From G965216745 sp965216745 (lineage in GTDB: Bacteria; Pseudomonadota; Alphaproteobacteria; Rickettsiales; Anaplasmataceae): a stretch of 64,000 nt of DNA. The notes under the pieces are model-generated. The model saw nothing but the letters and a program-made list of their open reading frames with translations. It was not told where the DNA came from and ran no database searches. A program made the position numbers and the translations under genes. The stretch lies in assembly GCA_965216745.1 (NCBI GenBank), contig OZ244191.1:124001-188000 (forward strand), in the 5' to 3' direction. Positions 45,483-55,352 of this stretch are shown here, piece by piece. Each line of letters begins with the position of its first letter. Position 1 is the first letter of the stretch.

Positions 45483-46018
45483 TGAAAAGCATTTGCATAG
45501 TGGGGCTAGGAAACCCTCCACCTTGTCAACAAGACTCTAACCACAACATAGGATTCATCACCGCCGACCTCATCAGAAATCAACTCGAACTTCTTGATTA
45601 CAAAAATAAATTTGGAGGTCTTTTCTCTCTAAATTATATTGAGGGTGTTAATATAATATTATTCAAACCCATGTCCTTTATGAATAATTCTGGAGAATCC
45701 CTTCGACAATTAGTTAATTTTTATAAAATACCTTCTCAATGCATTGTTGTAATACATGATGACATAGATCTATCAATCAGTACAATCAAAATCAAAAAAG
45801 GAGGTGGAAGTGGTGGACACAATGGTATAAGGTCAATTGACAAGCACATAGGAAATGACTACTGGAGAATTAGAATCGGAGTAGGAAGACCAAAAAACAA
45901 AGAAGATGTATCAAATTATGTTCTTTCCAAAACCACTCTACAAAAAGAAAACTTACAACATATACCATTGAAAATAAAAAATTTCATAAGGACCGGAGAA
46001 TTTCACTCAAATCAATAG
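45482..46018 (+). CDS. pth: Peptidyl-tRNA hydrolase
   Basis: Releases peptides from tRNAs dropped by ribosomes. The 178-residue product has IVGLGNPPPCQQDSNHNIGF with the catalytic His, the KPMSFMNNSGE segment, VIHDDIDLSISTIKIKKGGG with the catalytic Asp, and the GGHNGIRSIDKHIGNDYWRIRIGVGRP signature. The GTG start overlaps the rplY stop (TAGTG). Normal length; ychF does not follow, unlike many bacteria. Confidence 0.96.
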   Translation: MKSICIVGLGNPPPCQQDSNHNIGFITADLIRNQLELLDYKNKFGGLFSLNYIEGVNIILFKPMSFMNNSGESLRQLVNFYKIPSQCIVVIHDDIDLSISTIKIKKGGGSGGHNGIRSIDKHIGNDYWRIRIGVGRPKNKEDVSNYVLSKTTLQKENLQHIPLKIKNFIRTGEFHSNQ

Positions 46019-46072
46019 AACGCTTTTGTCAATTTGACTTACCAAGTAAATCATATAATTGATACCATATAC

Positions 46073-46100
46073 TTGACTATTATAAATATAATATTATCAT
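46073..46100 (+). promoter_or_regulatory. Promoter of fabI
   Basis: TTGACT (46073-46078) and TATCAT (46095-46100) with a 16-bp spacer lie 33 bp before the fabI ATG. A second pair, TTGACT (46034-46039)/TATAAT (46054-46059), has too short a spacer (14 bp). Confidence 0.45.
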
Positions 46101-46132
46101 GATACGGTATTTATTCTTTTTGAAACCATGCT

Positions 46133-46942
46133 ATGTCCAACTTGCTTAAAGGGAAAAAAGGTCTCATTATGGGATTAGCCAACGAAAGGTCATTAGCATG
46201 GGGGGTTGCTAAAGCTTTATCAGACAATGGGGCAAAACTAGCTTTTTCGTATCCTTCAGAAATAATTCAAAAAAGGGTTATACCACTTGCAAAATCTATG
46301 GGACACGAATTAGTTTTACATTGCGACGTTTCACAGGAAACGTCTGTTGAAAACATGTTTGCTAACATGAAAAAGGAATGGGAAAGTATAGATTTTATAA
46401 TACATTCTATAGCCTTTTCAGATAAAAAAGAGCTTTCAGGTCCATATATGGATTTATCATTGAAAAACTTTCTCAATGCCATGCATATTTCTTGTTATTC
46501 TTTCACTCAAGTTGCTCGAGAAGCTTCTAAGATATTAAATCCACAAGGATCATTAGTAACCATGTCTTATTATGGCAGTGAAAAAGTTATCCCACATTAT
46601 AACGTAATGGGTCCATGCAAGGCTGCTTTGGAATGTAGCGTACAATATTTATCTTGTGATTTAGGACCTAAAAATATTCGAGTTAATGCCATATCTGCTG
46701 GACCGATAAAAACTCTTGCTTCTTCTGGAATCAGCGGAATGAGATATATATTAAAATGGAATAAATATAATTCACCATTGAAAAGAAACACGACAATTGA
46801 AGATGTCGGTAACGCGGCTTTGTTTTTGACAAGCGACCTTTCTTCTGGAACAACTGGAGAAGTACTGCATGTAGACTGTGGGTATCATGGGATAGGAATG
46901 AAAATGATTGATGCCCCTGATATATCTGTAGTCCAAGATTAA
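46133..46942 (+). CDS. fabI: Enoyl-[acyl-carrier-protein] reductase FabI
   Basis: Reduces trans-2-enoyl-ACP in type II fatty acid synthesis using NADH. The 269-residue SDR protein has GLIMGLANERSLAWGVAKAL (FabI cofactor motif GIAxxxSIAWG), HSIAFSDK, and the catalytic Tyr-x6-Lys pair as HYNVMGPCKAAL, then NAISAGPIKTLASSGI and GEVLHVDCGYH. ATG at 46133 gives the usual N-terminus. Convergent with hlyD across a 671-bp gap without genes. Confidence 0.96.
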   Translation: MSNLLKGKKGLIMGLANERSLAWGVAKALSDNGAKLAFSYPSEIIQKRVIPLAKSMGHELVLHCDVSQETSVENMFANMKKEWESIDFIIHSIAFSDKKELSGPYMDLSLKNFLNAMHISCYSFTQVAREASKILNPQGSLVTMSYYGSEKVIPHYNVMGPCKAALECSVQYLSCDLGPKNIRVNAISAGPIKTLASSGISGMRYILKWNKYNSPLKRNTTIEDVGNAALFLTSDLSSGTTGEVLHVDCGYHGIGMKMIDAPDISVVQD

Positions 46943-47613
46943 ATTCATCTAGTTCAATCAACTTCATAATGAATCGGAACCACTCTCCTCTAATTTTCAA
47001 CAACTAAAAAACATTCCATTTTTTATTAAAAGAATGCATATATTTGTTTATGTCTTTCAAAGACTTACATGTAATATACTTTTAAGCAAAATTATATAAT
47101 CTCACAGACCTTATATAATCTTCTCAATCATTTTTATGACCCCATTTATTACATTCAAACATCATGACTTGTTAGCGTTTTGACTGCCAATTAATCTTGA
47201 ATTTTGTCTTATAAATAGAAATTTCGTGCCCGCATATCTTTCAAACATTGCAATGTATTAATTCAATTTTCTTCAGGAATCAATTTTCATGATAGTCAAA
47301 ATCTACAAAGTGCCAACAATTGAGTTCTTTGCTTTTTTATAAATCTTTGTAAATACACTTAAATATCTTAGTTATCAAAAACTAATAGTTCACAATCAAA
47401 ATCTTTGATTTCATAATGATATATAATATGTAAATAGTTCATCAGCATCATCAAATATGAAAACTTTGTTGTATTTTTAGTATATTATAATTTTTTATAA
47501 TTGACTAATTAGTATGTTATGTTTGGTAAATTTCAAACATTATTTCATTCCAAAATGATATAAACAAGAATAGAACAATCAAATAATTTTGGTTTTTACA
47601 TCCAAAACTTAAT
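46943..47613. other. 671-bp intergenic region between convergent fabI and hlyD
   Basis: The longest gene-free stretch in the window. It is AT-rich with only short frames on both strands, none with a recognisable product. A weak hairpin (GTCTTT/AAAGAC) lies near 47050. It could hold the two terminators, a small RNA or a decayed gene, but nothing can be assigned. Confidence 0.5.
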
Positions 47614-49026
47614 TCAACTTTCTCTGAAAGAATCGTTTATAGACATAAGTATAGGGGATAAAAGATAAGATAAAAATGTTCTAGATCCTGTGCTTATATA
47701 TACATTAACCGGCATTCCTGGATATAAATTAATATCCCGACTCTCTAGCTCTGAAATATCATCGTTTGGGATCATCAAGGTTGCCAGATAATAATTTTCA
47801 ACCAGAGAGGGAGAAACATAAGTACATAAAGCATCTACCATTCCCAACTTATGATTTCCAAATGCAGTTATTCTTATTTTTGATTTTATTCCTGTTTCGC
47901 CATCTATCTCAGCTTTATTTTCTTTTGATGTCTGTGCTTTCAACAAAGCTGCTATATCTTGTGGGTTAATCTGAGCTTTGATCACGAGGTGATAATCATC
48001 TGGGACTATTGTTGCAACCTGGGAACCAGGCAATATGACTCCTCCAACAGTATTGTAATAGAGGTAATTCAAAACACCAGATCTTGGAGCTGAAATTATA
48101 GTATGCTCCAGAGAATTTTTAAGAGTTAAAATGTTTTCCTTTAATTCTTTTATATTCAACTGTATGGTTTTGATTTCATTTAAAATTTCATTATCAAAAG
48201 ATTCACGCAAGTTAAGCATTTCTAAATCAACTTCATGAATTTTTTGTTTTATTCTTGCAATGTTAGAGTGTAAATCCGCTTCTGAAAGCTCTGTAGAAAG
48301 CATCTGTTTTTCCAATGGAATCAAACTCAAACGCTCATATACTCCATCTTTAACAAGCTTAGACTTATTACCCAACTCTTCTTGTATTAACTTTTTTTGC
48401 TTATTTGTAACATCAAGCTGAGATTGTAACCCTAATATTTCAGTATTATATTGATCAATTCTATTGTTTAAAATCATCATTCTATTATCTAAAGATGATT
48501 TTCGTGAATTGAATAAACTCATTTGCGTTGAAACAACTTGTTTAAAAAAATCTTCTTTTATGTGTGTTTGGGTTGAAAAATAAAACCAGGAATTTAATTT
48601 ATCTCTTTCAGCAGTCAATCTATCTTCATAAACCTCAAGAGAAAATAGACTGTCTTGAGCTTTAATCAAAGAAGCTTTGATGTTAATATCATCAAGAGTC
48701 ATAAGAATTTGTCCCTCTTTTACATGATCACCCTGTTCCACAGATATAGTATTAATTATTCCTCCTTCCAAGTGCTGTATATTGTCATATTCCCCTTTAA
48801 TTTGAATCATTCCATTGGCAACAACATATGAATCTAAATGAACAACTGAAGACCATATACCAAAAACTCCAAAAAATAAAAATAAAATAAAAACACCAAC
48901 AATGACAGTCTTTCTTGTGCTATGAGAAATATCTTCTTGAGGAGTTGAGGGCTTATAAATAGTATTAGAAATCTTGTCAATAGTATTATTTATCCATACA
49001 GGACTATATTTATTTTTTTCTTTCAA
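47614..49026 (-). CDS. HlyD family type I secretion membrane fusion protein
   Basis: Periplasmic adaptor connecting an inner-membrane ABC exporter to a TolC-like channel. The 470-residue product starts at TTG 49026, with a membrane helix near residues 42-63, the biotinyl-lipoyl pair (HLEGGIINTISVEQGDHVKEGQILM and SAPRSGVLNYLYYNTVGGVI), a long central coiled coil (about 110-300), and a C-terminal beta barrel. The layout matches PrtE/LapC-type HlyD. The ABC partner is not in the window, so the exported substrate is unknown; Rickettsiales use such systems for repeat-containing effectors. Confidence 0.92.
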   Translation of the reverse strand: MKEKNKYSPVWINNTIDKISNTIYKPSTPQEDISHSTRKTVIVGVFILFLFFGVFGIWSSVVHLDSYVVANGMIQIKGEYDNIQHLEGGIINTISVEQGDHVKEGQILMTLDDINIKASLIKAQDSLFSLEVYEDRLTAERDKLNSWFYFSTQTHIKEDFFKQVVSTQMSLFNSRKSSLDNRMMILNNRIDQYNTEILGLQSQLDVTNKQKKLIQEELGNKSKLVKDGVYERLSLIPLEKQMLSTELSEADLHSNIARIKQKIHEVDLEMLNLRESFDNEILNEIKTIQLNIKELKENILTLKNSLEHTIISAPRSGVLNYLYYNTVGGVILPGSQVATIVPDDYHLVIKAQINPQDIAALLKAQTSKENKAEIDGETGIKSKIRITAFGNHKLGMVDALCTYVSPSLVENYYLATLMIPNDDISELESRDINLYPGMPVNVYISTGSRTFLSYLLSPILMSINDSFRES

Positions 49027-49064
49027 AACAAAAACCCACCATATTATCGATATAACATATTATA

Positions 49065-51497
49065 CTAATTTTGTTTTACAACAAAATTTATTATCTTATT
49101 TTTCACAACTATAACCTTGCTAAACACAAAATCGCTATTAAGTTTCATGACAAGAAACTGGTAGGCTAATTCTTGTACATCTTTATCATCAGAATCCTTA
49201 ACCATTTCTAAAGTCCCTTTTAATTTTCCATTTATCTGTATAGCAATAGTCACACTATCAGAATCGAGTATCGCAAGATCAGGAGAAGGCCAAGGTTCTT
49301 TATGTAACAGTGAAGTTTTCTGCATTATATTTTTCCATATGTGATTAGCTAAAAATGGTACAAATACTTCCAGTAATCTAACTAGAATACTTAGACCTTC
49401 ATGCAACAGATCATCATGTTCATATAATAAATTTGTTATATTATGTAGCTGAGCTATAGCCTTATTTAACAAAACATCTTCTATGTTTTTGATTATTTGA
49501 TAAAGAAAGGTATGTAATTTTCTTCTTTGTTCAACATCAGCTTTCTTTATAAGAGGATGAAGAAAAATATTACGATTATTGTCAAAAAGTTTATACAAAC
49601 GATTCACATATCTCCAGGTGCCCTCTATTCCCTCAGAAGACCATTCAAGATCTTTAGATGGAGGTGTATCCGAAAGCACAAACAAACGGGCTGTGTCTGC
49701 GCCATATTTTTCTAATATATCTTTTGGCTCTATTATGTTTTTCTTTGATTTGCTCATTTTTTCCAATTTGCCTTCAACAACTTCAGAACTAGGAAGAGCT
49801 TTGGCCTGAGCTGGTGTAACCCAATTTCCTTTAATATCTTTATAGGTTTTATGACACACCATTCCCTGTGTTACAAGCTTCACAAATGGCTCTTTAAGGT
49901 CAATATATCCACACTTTGTAAGAGCTCTAGTGAAAAACCTAGAATACAACAAATGCATAACTGCATGCTCTACACCACCTATATAACAATCTACTGGAAG
50001 AAAATGTTGGCTTTTCTTTGCATCTATACCCTTGTTTTCACCGCAAAATGATATGAAATACCAGGAAGATTCGAAAAAAGTATCAAAGGTATCAGTATCT
50101 CGTAATGACATAGAATCACAAATTGGACAATGTACATTTTTCCATGTAGGATGTTTTTCCAATGGGTTTCCTGTACCGACAAGATCTATATTATCAGGCA
50201 ATTTCACTGGTAGCTCACTGTCTGGAACAGGAACTATACCGCATTTAGTACAGTGTATTATAGGAATTGGACAACCCCAGTATCTTTGTCTAGAAACTCC
50301 CCAGTCTCTTAGTTTATATTTAATTTCCCTTTTTCCTATTTTTAACTTTTCTATTTTATCTAAAATACATAACCTTGCTTCAGATATCAACATGCCATTT
50401 AGAAAATCAGAATTACAAATCCGATCATTTTGATCTATTATCGTTTGACCAACTATACCGTATTTTAATGCAAATTCTTTGTCTCTATCATCGTGATTAG
50501 GGCACCCAAAAATGGCACCAGTGCCATAATCCATCAAAACAAAATTAGCTATGTATATTGGCAATTTACAACTTTCAACAAAAGGGTGATAAACATATAA
50601 TCCGGTAAATAAACCTTCTTTATTTAGAACACCATCTTCTGCTTTATTAACTAAATTAGCTTGATATTTTATGAATTCAGAAACCACAGAATTAGATTTG
50701 CTTGCTTCAATCGCAATAGGGTGATGAATAGAAATAGCACAAAATGCTGCGCCAAAAATAGTCTCAGGTCTAGTAGTGAAAATCTGTATTTTTTTATTCA
50801 TAGACGTTATTTTAAAATCCAAAACAGCGCCAACAGATTTTCCTATCCACTTTTCCTGCATGTTTTTAACCTTATCTGGCCATTCAGATAATTCTTCTAA
50901 AGAAGACAACAAATCTTCCGAAAATTTACTAATAGATAAAAACCATTGCTTCAAACTTCTTTTTTCTACAATAGCTCCAGAACGCCAACCTCTTCCATCA
51001 ACTACTTGTTCATTAGCTAAAACCGTATTATCAACAGGATCCCAATTAACGAATGATTCTTTTCTATAGGCCAATCCTTTTTTGAAAAAATCTAGAAAAA
51101 ACTTCTGTTCGTTTTTGTAATATTCTGGATCACATGTTGCTATTTCCCTAGACCAATCAATAGATAACCCTATATCATTTAATTGATTTTTCATTCTAGC
51201 AATATTATTTTCTGTCCATTCTCGTGGATGAGAAGAATTTTGAATAGCAGCATTTTCTGCTGGAAGACCAAATGCATCCCAACCCATTGGGTGTAAAACA
51301 TTAAAATTTTGAGCTCTTTTGTATCTTGCAATAACATCGCCTATTACATAATTGCGTATGTGTCCCATATGTATATTACCAGATGGATAAGGAAACATTT
51401 CCAAGACGTAATATTTCTTTTTTGAAGAAGGAAACTGTGCAGAATAATTAAAATTAGCATTTTTATAATCTTTTTCTGACTTCTGAAAATCATACAT
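49065..51497 (-). CDS. leuS: Leucyl-tRNA synthetase
   Basis: Class I synthetase. The product has the Rossmann opening YVLEMFPYPSGNIHMGHIRNYVIGD (HIGH as HMGH), WDAFGLPAENAA, the CP1 editing domain (TTRPETIFGAAF and DYGTGAIFGCPNHDDRD), GVEHAVMHLLYSRF, and KMSKSKKN of the KMSKS loop. About 810 residues from ATG 51497. An earlier start at 51557 only adds a non-homologous leader. Same strand as hlyD, 38 bp apart. Confidence 0.97.
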   Translation of the reverse strand: MYDFQKSEKDYKNANFNYSAQFPSSKKKYYVLEMFPYPSGNIHMGHIRNYVIGDVIARYKRAQNFNVLHPMGWDAFGLPAENAAIQNSSHPREWTENNIARMKNQLNDIGLSIDWSREIATCDPEYYKNEQKFFLDFFKKGLAYRKESFVNWDPVDNTVLANEQVVDGRGWRSGAIVEKRSLKQWFLSISKFSEDLLSSLEELSEWPDKVKNMQEKWIGKSVGAVLDFKITSMNKKIQIFTTRPETIFGAAFCAISIHHPIAIEASKSNSVVSEFIKYQANLVNKAEDGVLNKEGLFTGLYVYHPFVESCKLPIYIANFVLMDYGTGAIFGCPNHDDRDKEFALKYGIVGQTIIDQNDRICNSDFLNGMLISEARLCILDKIEKLKIGKREIKYKLRDWGVSRQRYWGCPIPIIHCTKCGIVPVPDSELPVKLPDNIDLVGTGNPLEKHPTWKNVHCPICDSMSLRDTDTFDTFFESSWYFISFCGENKGIDAKKSQHFLPVDCYIGGVEHAVMHLLYSRFFTRALTKCGYIDLKEPFVKLVTQGMVCHKTYKDIKGNWVTPAQAKALPSSEVVEGKLEKMSKSKKNIIEPKDILEKYGADTARLFVLSDTPPSKDLEWSSEGIEGTWRYVNRLYKLFDNNRNIFLHPLIKKADVEQRRKLHTFLYQIIKNIEDVLLNKAIAQLHNITNLLYEHDDLLHEGLSILVRLLEVFVPFLANHIWKNIMQKTSLLHKEPWPSPDLAILDSDSVTIAIQINGKLKGTLEMVKDSDDKDVQELAYQFLVMKLNSDFVFSKVIVVKNKIINFVVKQN

Positions 51498-51715
51498 ATT
51501 AATAGACCTATTATTTAATATTGAAAATATGATAAAAGCAAATCTAGTATCTTGCAAATAACGTGATAATTATACAGAAAGATAAAAACTTACAATAAAA
51601 ATTTCAAACTATTACAAATAATATACAAATTAAATAAAAGTAATACAAAGCTAAATAACATTAAATAAGAACATTTCAAATCACGTTTTTTGAATCATGT
51701 TAACAAAAAATTACA

Positions 51716-53035
51716 TCAAGCAGGGTATTTATCTTCTACATATTTGTCGATTATACCTTTGAACTCTTCAGCTATGTTGTCACCACGCAAGGTACCAAAA
51801 ACCTTACCTTCTACAAAAACAGCTGCTACATCTTTTTCGCCATATCCAGGCAAACTTATAGCTATATCTGCATGCTTGCTCTCTCCAGGACCGTTTACTA
51901 CGCATCCCATAACTGCAACTTGCATGTTTTCTACTCCATGATTTTTATTACACCATATCTTTTTCTTGTGATTTAGATATTCACTTATTTCTAATGCCAT
52001 TTTTTGGTATCTATCTCCTTTAGTACGTCCGCATCCCGGACATGAGGTTAATTGAGGTTCAAAGCTACGAAGACCTAATGATTGCAATATCTGTTTACAT
52101 AGCAATGCTTCGTTCTTACGTTGCTGACCTGGCATTGTTGTGAGCGAAGCCCTTATTGTATCACCTATTCCTTCAAGCAAAAGATATGACAATGCAGCAG
52201 TTGTAGAAACATTGCCTTTTAATCCATGTCCAGCTTCTGTCAAACCGAGGTGTAATGCATATTTAGATATACCGGATATATGTTTGTATACAGCGATCAT
52301 GTCTTGTACTCTACTTACTTTACAAGAAATAATTATTCTTTCAGGAGATAATCCTAAGTCTTCTGCTTTTTTAGCAGAGCTAATAGCAGAATATACCAAC
52401 GCTTTTCTCAATACTATTTCATAGGGTTGTGGGTTTTTAAGTTTAGCATTATCATCCATAAAATGTTGTGCTACGTTTTTATCTAAACTACCCCAATTTA
52501 CACCAATTCTAACGCACATTGGGTATTTATTATCATGACCGTAATATTCATTGTCACGTATGAACTCAATAGTTGATTCAAAATTTTTATCTCTTTTTCT
52601 ACCAAATTCTATATTTCCTGGATTGATTCTGATCTTTGCTAAGTGCTTGGCACAATCAGGATGTTTTCTAAGAAGGGAAGCAACTTCATATTGTCCGCAA
52701 CCAACTATTGGAACATGATGATAACCGGCTTCATTCATTTTTTCACGTATATATGGAATTGCAAGTGCAGCATTTTCATTGTTTAAAGCAATTCTGATCA
52801 ATTCTGAATCTTCTGCCAATTCTATAGACTCACGAGCTTCATCTTCTGCTATTTTCAAAACATCAGTTTGATCTGACCTGATGCCAGATGTCATTGATTG
52901 TATTACAACAGGATTATTACCACCTATAACAACCCCTCCAACATTTACTTCATGTTTTATTTTTTTATCTATAAAAAAAGATTTCTGTTCCTGATCAGAA
53001 CAGTTTAAAAGAGAGTCAAAAAACAAATCGTGCAT
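51716..53035 (-). CDS. ispG: 4-hydroxy-3-methylbut-2-enyl diphosphate synthase
   Basis: The [4Fe-4S] enzyme of the MEP isoprenoid pathway. The product has VVIQSMTSG, a TIM-barrel part with RINPGNIEF and RIGVNWGSLD, and the cluster-binding C-terminal part with TSCPGCGRTKGDRY and MGCVVNGPGESKHADI, holding three Cys and the Glu ligand. I start at ATG 53035 (439 residues); an upstream ATG at 53083, preceded by GAGGG but closely spaced, would add 16 residues. Confidence 0.95.
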   Translation of the reverse strand: MHDLFFDSLLNCSDQEQKSFFIDKKIKHEVNVGGVVIGGNNPVVIQSMTSGIRSDQTDVLKIAEDEARESIELAEDSELIRIALNNENAALAIPYIREKMNEAGYHHVPIVGCGQYEVASLLRKHPDCAKHLAKIRINPGNIEFGRKRDKNFESTIEFIRDNEYYGHDNKYPMCVRIGVNWGSLDKNVAQHFMDDNAKLKNPQPYEIVLRKALVYSAISSAKKAEDLGLSPERIIISCKVSRVQDMIAVYKHISGISKYALHLGLTEAGHGLKGNVSTTAALSYLLLEGIGDTIRASLTTMPGQQRKNEALLCKQILQSLGLRSFEPQLTSCPGCGRTKGDRYQKMALEISEYLNHKKKIWCNKNHGVENMQVAVMGCVVNGPGESKHADIAISLPGYGEKDVAAVFVEGKVFGTLRGDNIAEEFKGIIDKYVEDKYPA

Positions 53036-53192
53036 AAAAAATTGACATGGAAAATAAAACTTGATTCTATCATCAAAATACATTTCCCTCAAATATCAAT
53101 TTCAACAACTTTCACGTAAAATAATAAAACTCACACTTCAATCTTTTAAGTTATAATTTCAGTTTTTTCACAGATGTTAAGACTTTATTCAT

Positions 53193-53220
53193 TTGACTAT
53201 TACAAGTTTGATGTTAATAT
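53193..53220 (+). promoter_or_regulatory. Promoter of the sucCD-metG operon
   Basis: TTGACT (53193-53198) and TAATAT (53215-53220) with a 16-bp spacer lie 52 bp before the sucC GTG, which follows a strong AAGGAG Shine-Dalgarno. Confidence 0.45.
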
Positions 53221-53272
53221 TTGGATTTTGTGAGAAAAAACTACCTAATTATAGGAGTTTAAGGAGTTTTGG

Positions 53273-54433
53273 GTGGATATACACGAATATCAAGCTAAAA
53301 ATTTGTTTAAAAAATTTGGGATTCATGTTCCGAAAGGAGTAGTAGTATCTAAATTAGAAGATACTAATAATGCTATAAAAGGACTGGATGGTGAAAAACT
53401 GATGGTAAAAGCTCAAATACATGCAGGTGGCAGAGGAAAAGCTGGAGGCGCAAAACTGTCATCTCGAAAGGATGTTAGCAAGGTTGTAGAACAAATGCTT
53501 ATGTCAACGCTTGTAACACATCAAACAGGGCCTTCGGGCCAAACCGTCAGATCTGTATATATAGAAGAAGCATGTTCTATAGCCCAGGAATATTACATCA
53601 GCGCAGTACTTGATCGCAACCTTTCTCAAATAACATTTATAGCATCTGCAGATGGAGGAATGGATATAGAAGAAGTTGCAAAAAATTCTCCTTCAGCAAT
53701 AACCAAAATAAGCATTGATCCAAATTTCGGATTTCAGCCATTCCATTCACGAATTCTTGCAAGCTCATGGAATGTCCCAAAAGATGCATTCAAGAGCATA
53801 CACAAGCTAATGAGCGCCATGTATTCTATCTGCTTAGAAAATGATGCAATTCAAGTTGAAATCAATCCTTTGGCTAAAACTCAAAATGGAGATTTTATTC
53901 CTCTAGATGCAAAGATAAGCTTTGACGACAACAGTTTATATCGCAACCCGGAAATAAGTAAGCTAAAAGATGACTCTGAGACTGAGCCTACAGAGATAAT
54001 AGCTTCATCCAATGGCTTGAGTTATATAAAAATGGATGGACAAATTGCATGTATGGTTAATGGAGCCGGTCTTGCAATGGCAACGATGGATATTGTCAAG
54101 TATTATGGCAAAGATCCAGCTAATTTCCTTGATGTTGGTGGAGGTGCAACCTTAGAGCAGTTGAATACAGCTTTTGAAATAATACTGAACGATAAAAACG
54201 TCAAAGCAATATTTATAAATATATTTGGCGGAATAATGAAATGTGACATAATGGCAAACTCTATTGTTCACTCATTACAGTCGATAGGATGTGATTTGCC
54301 AATAATGGTAAGACTTTCTGGAACAAATGCTGATTTAGCCAATGAGATATTAAGTAAATCAAATTTGAAGCTACAAACTTCAAGTGATCTTGGTGAAGCA
54401 GCAAAAAAAATAGTTGAAATGGTAGGAGAATAA
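53273..54433 (+). CDS. sucC: Succinate--CoA ligase, ADP-forming, beta subunit
   Basis: Binds the nucleotide and, with SucD, makes succinate and ATP from succinyl-CoA. The 386-residue product opens DIHEYQAKNLFKKFGIHVPKG and has the ATP-grasp KAQIHAGGRGKAGGAKL, EINPLAKT, DAKISFDDN and FLDVGGGATLEQLNTAF. The GTG start (53273) has AAGGAG eight bases upstream. sucD follows three bases after the stop; sucA is far away at 24052, so the genes are split. Confidence 0.97.
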   Translation: MDIHEYQAKNLFKKFGIHVPKGVVVSKLEDTNNAIKGLDGEKLMVKAQIHAGGRGKAGGAKLSSRKDVSKVVEQMLMSTLVTHQTGPSGQTVRSVYIEEACSIAQEYYISAVLDRNLSQITFIASADGGMDIEEVAKNSPSAITKISIDPNFGFQPFHSRILASSWNVPKDAFKSIHKLMSAMYSICLENDAIQVEINPLAKTQNGDFIPLDAKISFDDNSLYRNPEISKLKDDSETEPTEIIASSNGLSYIKMDGQIACMVNGAGLAMATMDIVKYYGKDPANFLDVGGGATLEQLNTAFEIILNDKNVKAIFINIFGGIMKCDIMANSIVHSLQSIGCDLPIMVRLSGTNADLANEILSKSNLKLQTSSDLGEAAKKIVEMVGE

Positions 54434-54436
54434 AAT

Positions 54437-55333
54437 ATGTCTATAATGGTCGATAAAAACACTAAAGTGATATGTCAAGGATTTACTGGAAAGCATGGAA
54501 CTTTTCACTCTCAACAAGCCATAGAATATGGAACTAATTTTGTTGGTGGAGTCACTCCAGGAAAAGGTGGTCAAATTCATCTAGGTAAGCCTGTATTTGA
54601 CACTGTATTAGAAGCCAAAAAAAATACTGGTGCCAATGCTTCGGTTATATTTATACCTGCTGCATTTGTTTTAGATGCAATTTTGGAAGCTGCAGATGCT
54701 GAAATTGAACTTGTGGTTTGCATCACAGAGGGAGTACCTGTTTATGACATGATGAAAATCAAAGCTGCTCTGCGTGGATCAAAAACTACTTTGATAGGTC
54801 CAAACTGTCCTGGCATAATAACTCCTGAAGAGTGCAAAATTGGAATAATGCCCGGACACATACACAAACCTGGCTCAATAGGTATTGTATCCCGATCTGG
54901 TACATTAACTTATGAAGCAGTTGCACAAACAACACATGCAGGCCTAGGTCAGTCAACTTGCATTGGTATAGGTGGTGATCCAATTCATGGAATGAATTTC
55001 ATAGATTGCGTAGAAAAATTCATAGAAGATCCACAGACAGAAGGAATAATAGTAATAGGAGAAATTGGAGGAAATGCTGAAGAAGATTTAGCAGATTTCG
55101 TCAAAAGCTCGAAAACATCAAAGCCAATAGTAGGTTTTGTGGCAGGCGTCACTGCAGCTCCAGGAAAAAGAATGGGTCATGCTGGAGCTATAATATCTGG
55201 CTCTGTAGGCTCTGCTGATTCCAAGATAAAAGCGATGGAAAAAGCTGGAATAATGGTTTCCAGTACACCTGCTCTTATTGGTGAAAGCATGAAACAGCTT
55301 TATGATTCCAAAAAAATATTTGATAGAAATTAA
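54437..55333 (+). CDS. sucD: Succinate--CoA ligase, ADP-forming, alpha subunit
   Basis: Binds CoA and carries the phosphorylated His. The 298-residue product has CQGFTGKHGTFHSQQAIEYG, GGVTPGKGG, GPNCPGIITPEECKIGIMPG, SRSGTLTYEAVAQTT, and the phospho-His loop GFVAGVTAAPGKRMGHAGAI. AGGAG at the sucC 3' end serves as Shine-Dalgarno. metG follows after 19 bp. Confidence 0.97.
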   Translation: MSIMVDKNTKVICQGFTGKHGTFHSQQAIEYGTNFVGGVTPGKGGQIHLGKPVFDTVLEAKKNTGANASVIFIPAAFVLDAILEAADAEIELVVCITEGVPVYDMMKIKAALRGSKTTLIGPNCPGIITPEECKIGIMPGHIHKPGSIGIVSRSGTLTYEAVAQTTHAGLGQSTCIGIGGDPIHGMNFIDCVEKFIEDPQTEGIIVIGEIGGNAEEDLADFVKSSKTSKPIVGFVAGVTAAPGKRMGHAGAIISGSVGSADSKIKAMEKAGIMVSSTPALIGESMKQLYDSKKIFDRN

Positions 55334-55352
55334 ATAATTCTTTTAACTATGT

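Noticed and set aside
50032..50433. Plus-strand 133-codon frame inside leuS
   Set aside because: Fully within the conserved leucyl-tRNA synthetase gene and without homology or initiation signal.
53114..53123. Second parS-like sequence (TTTCACGTAA)
   Set aside because: Only half of the palindrome matches, and parS function requires the near-complete 14-16 bp site.
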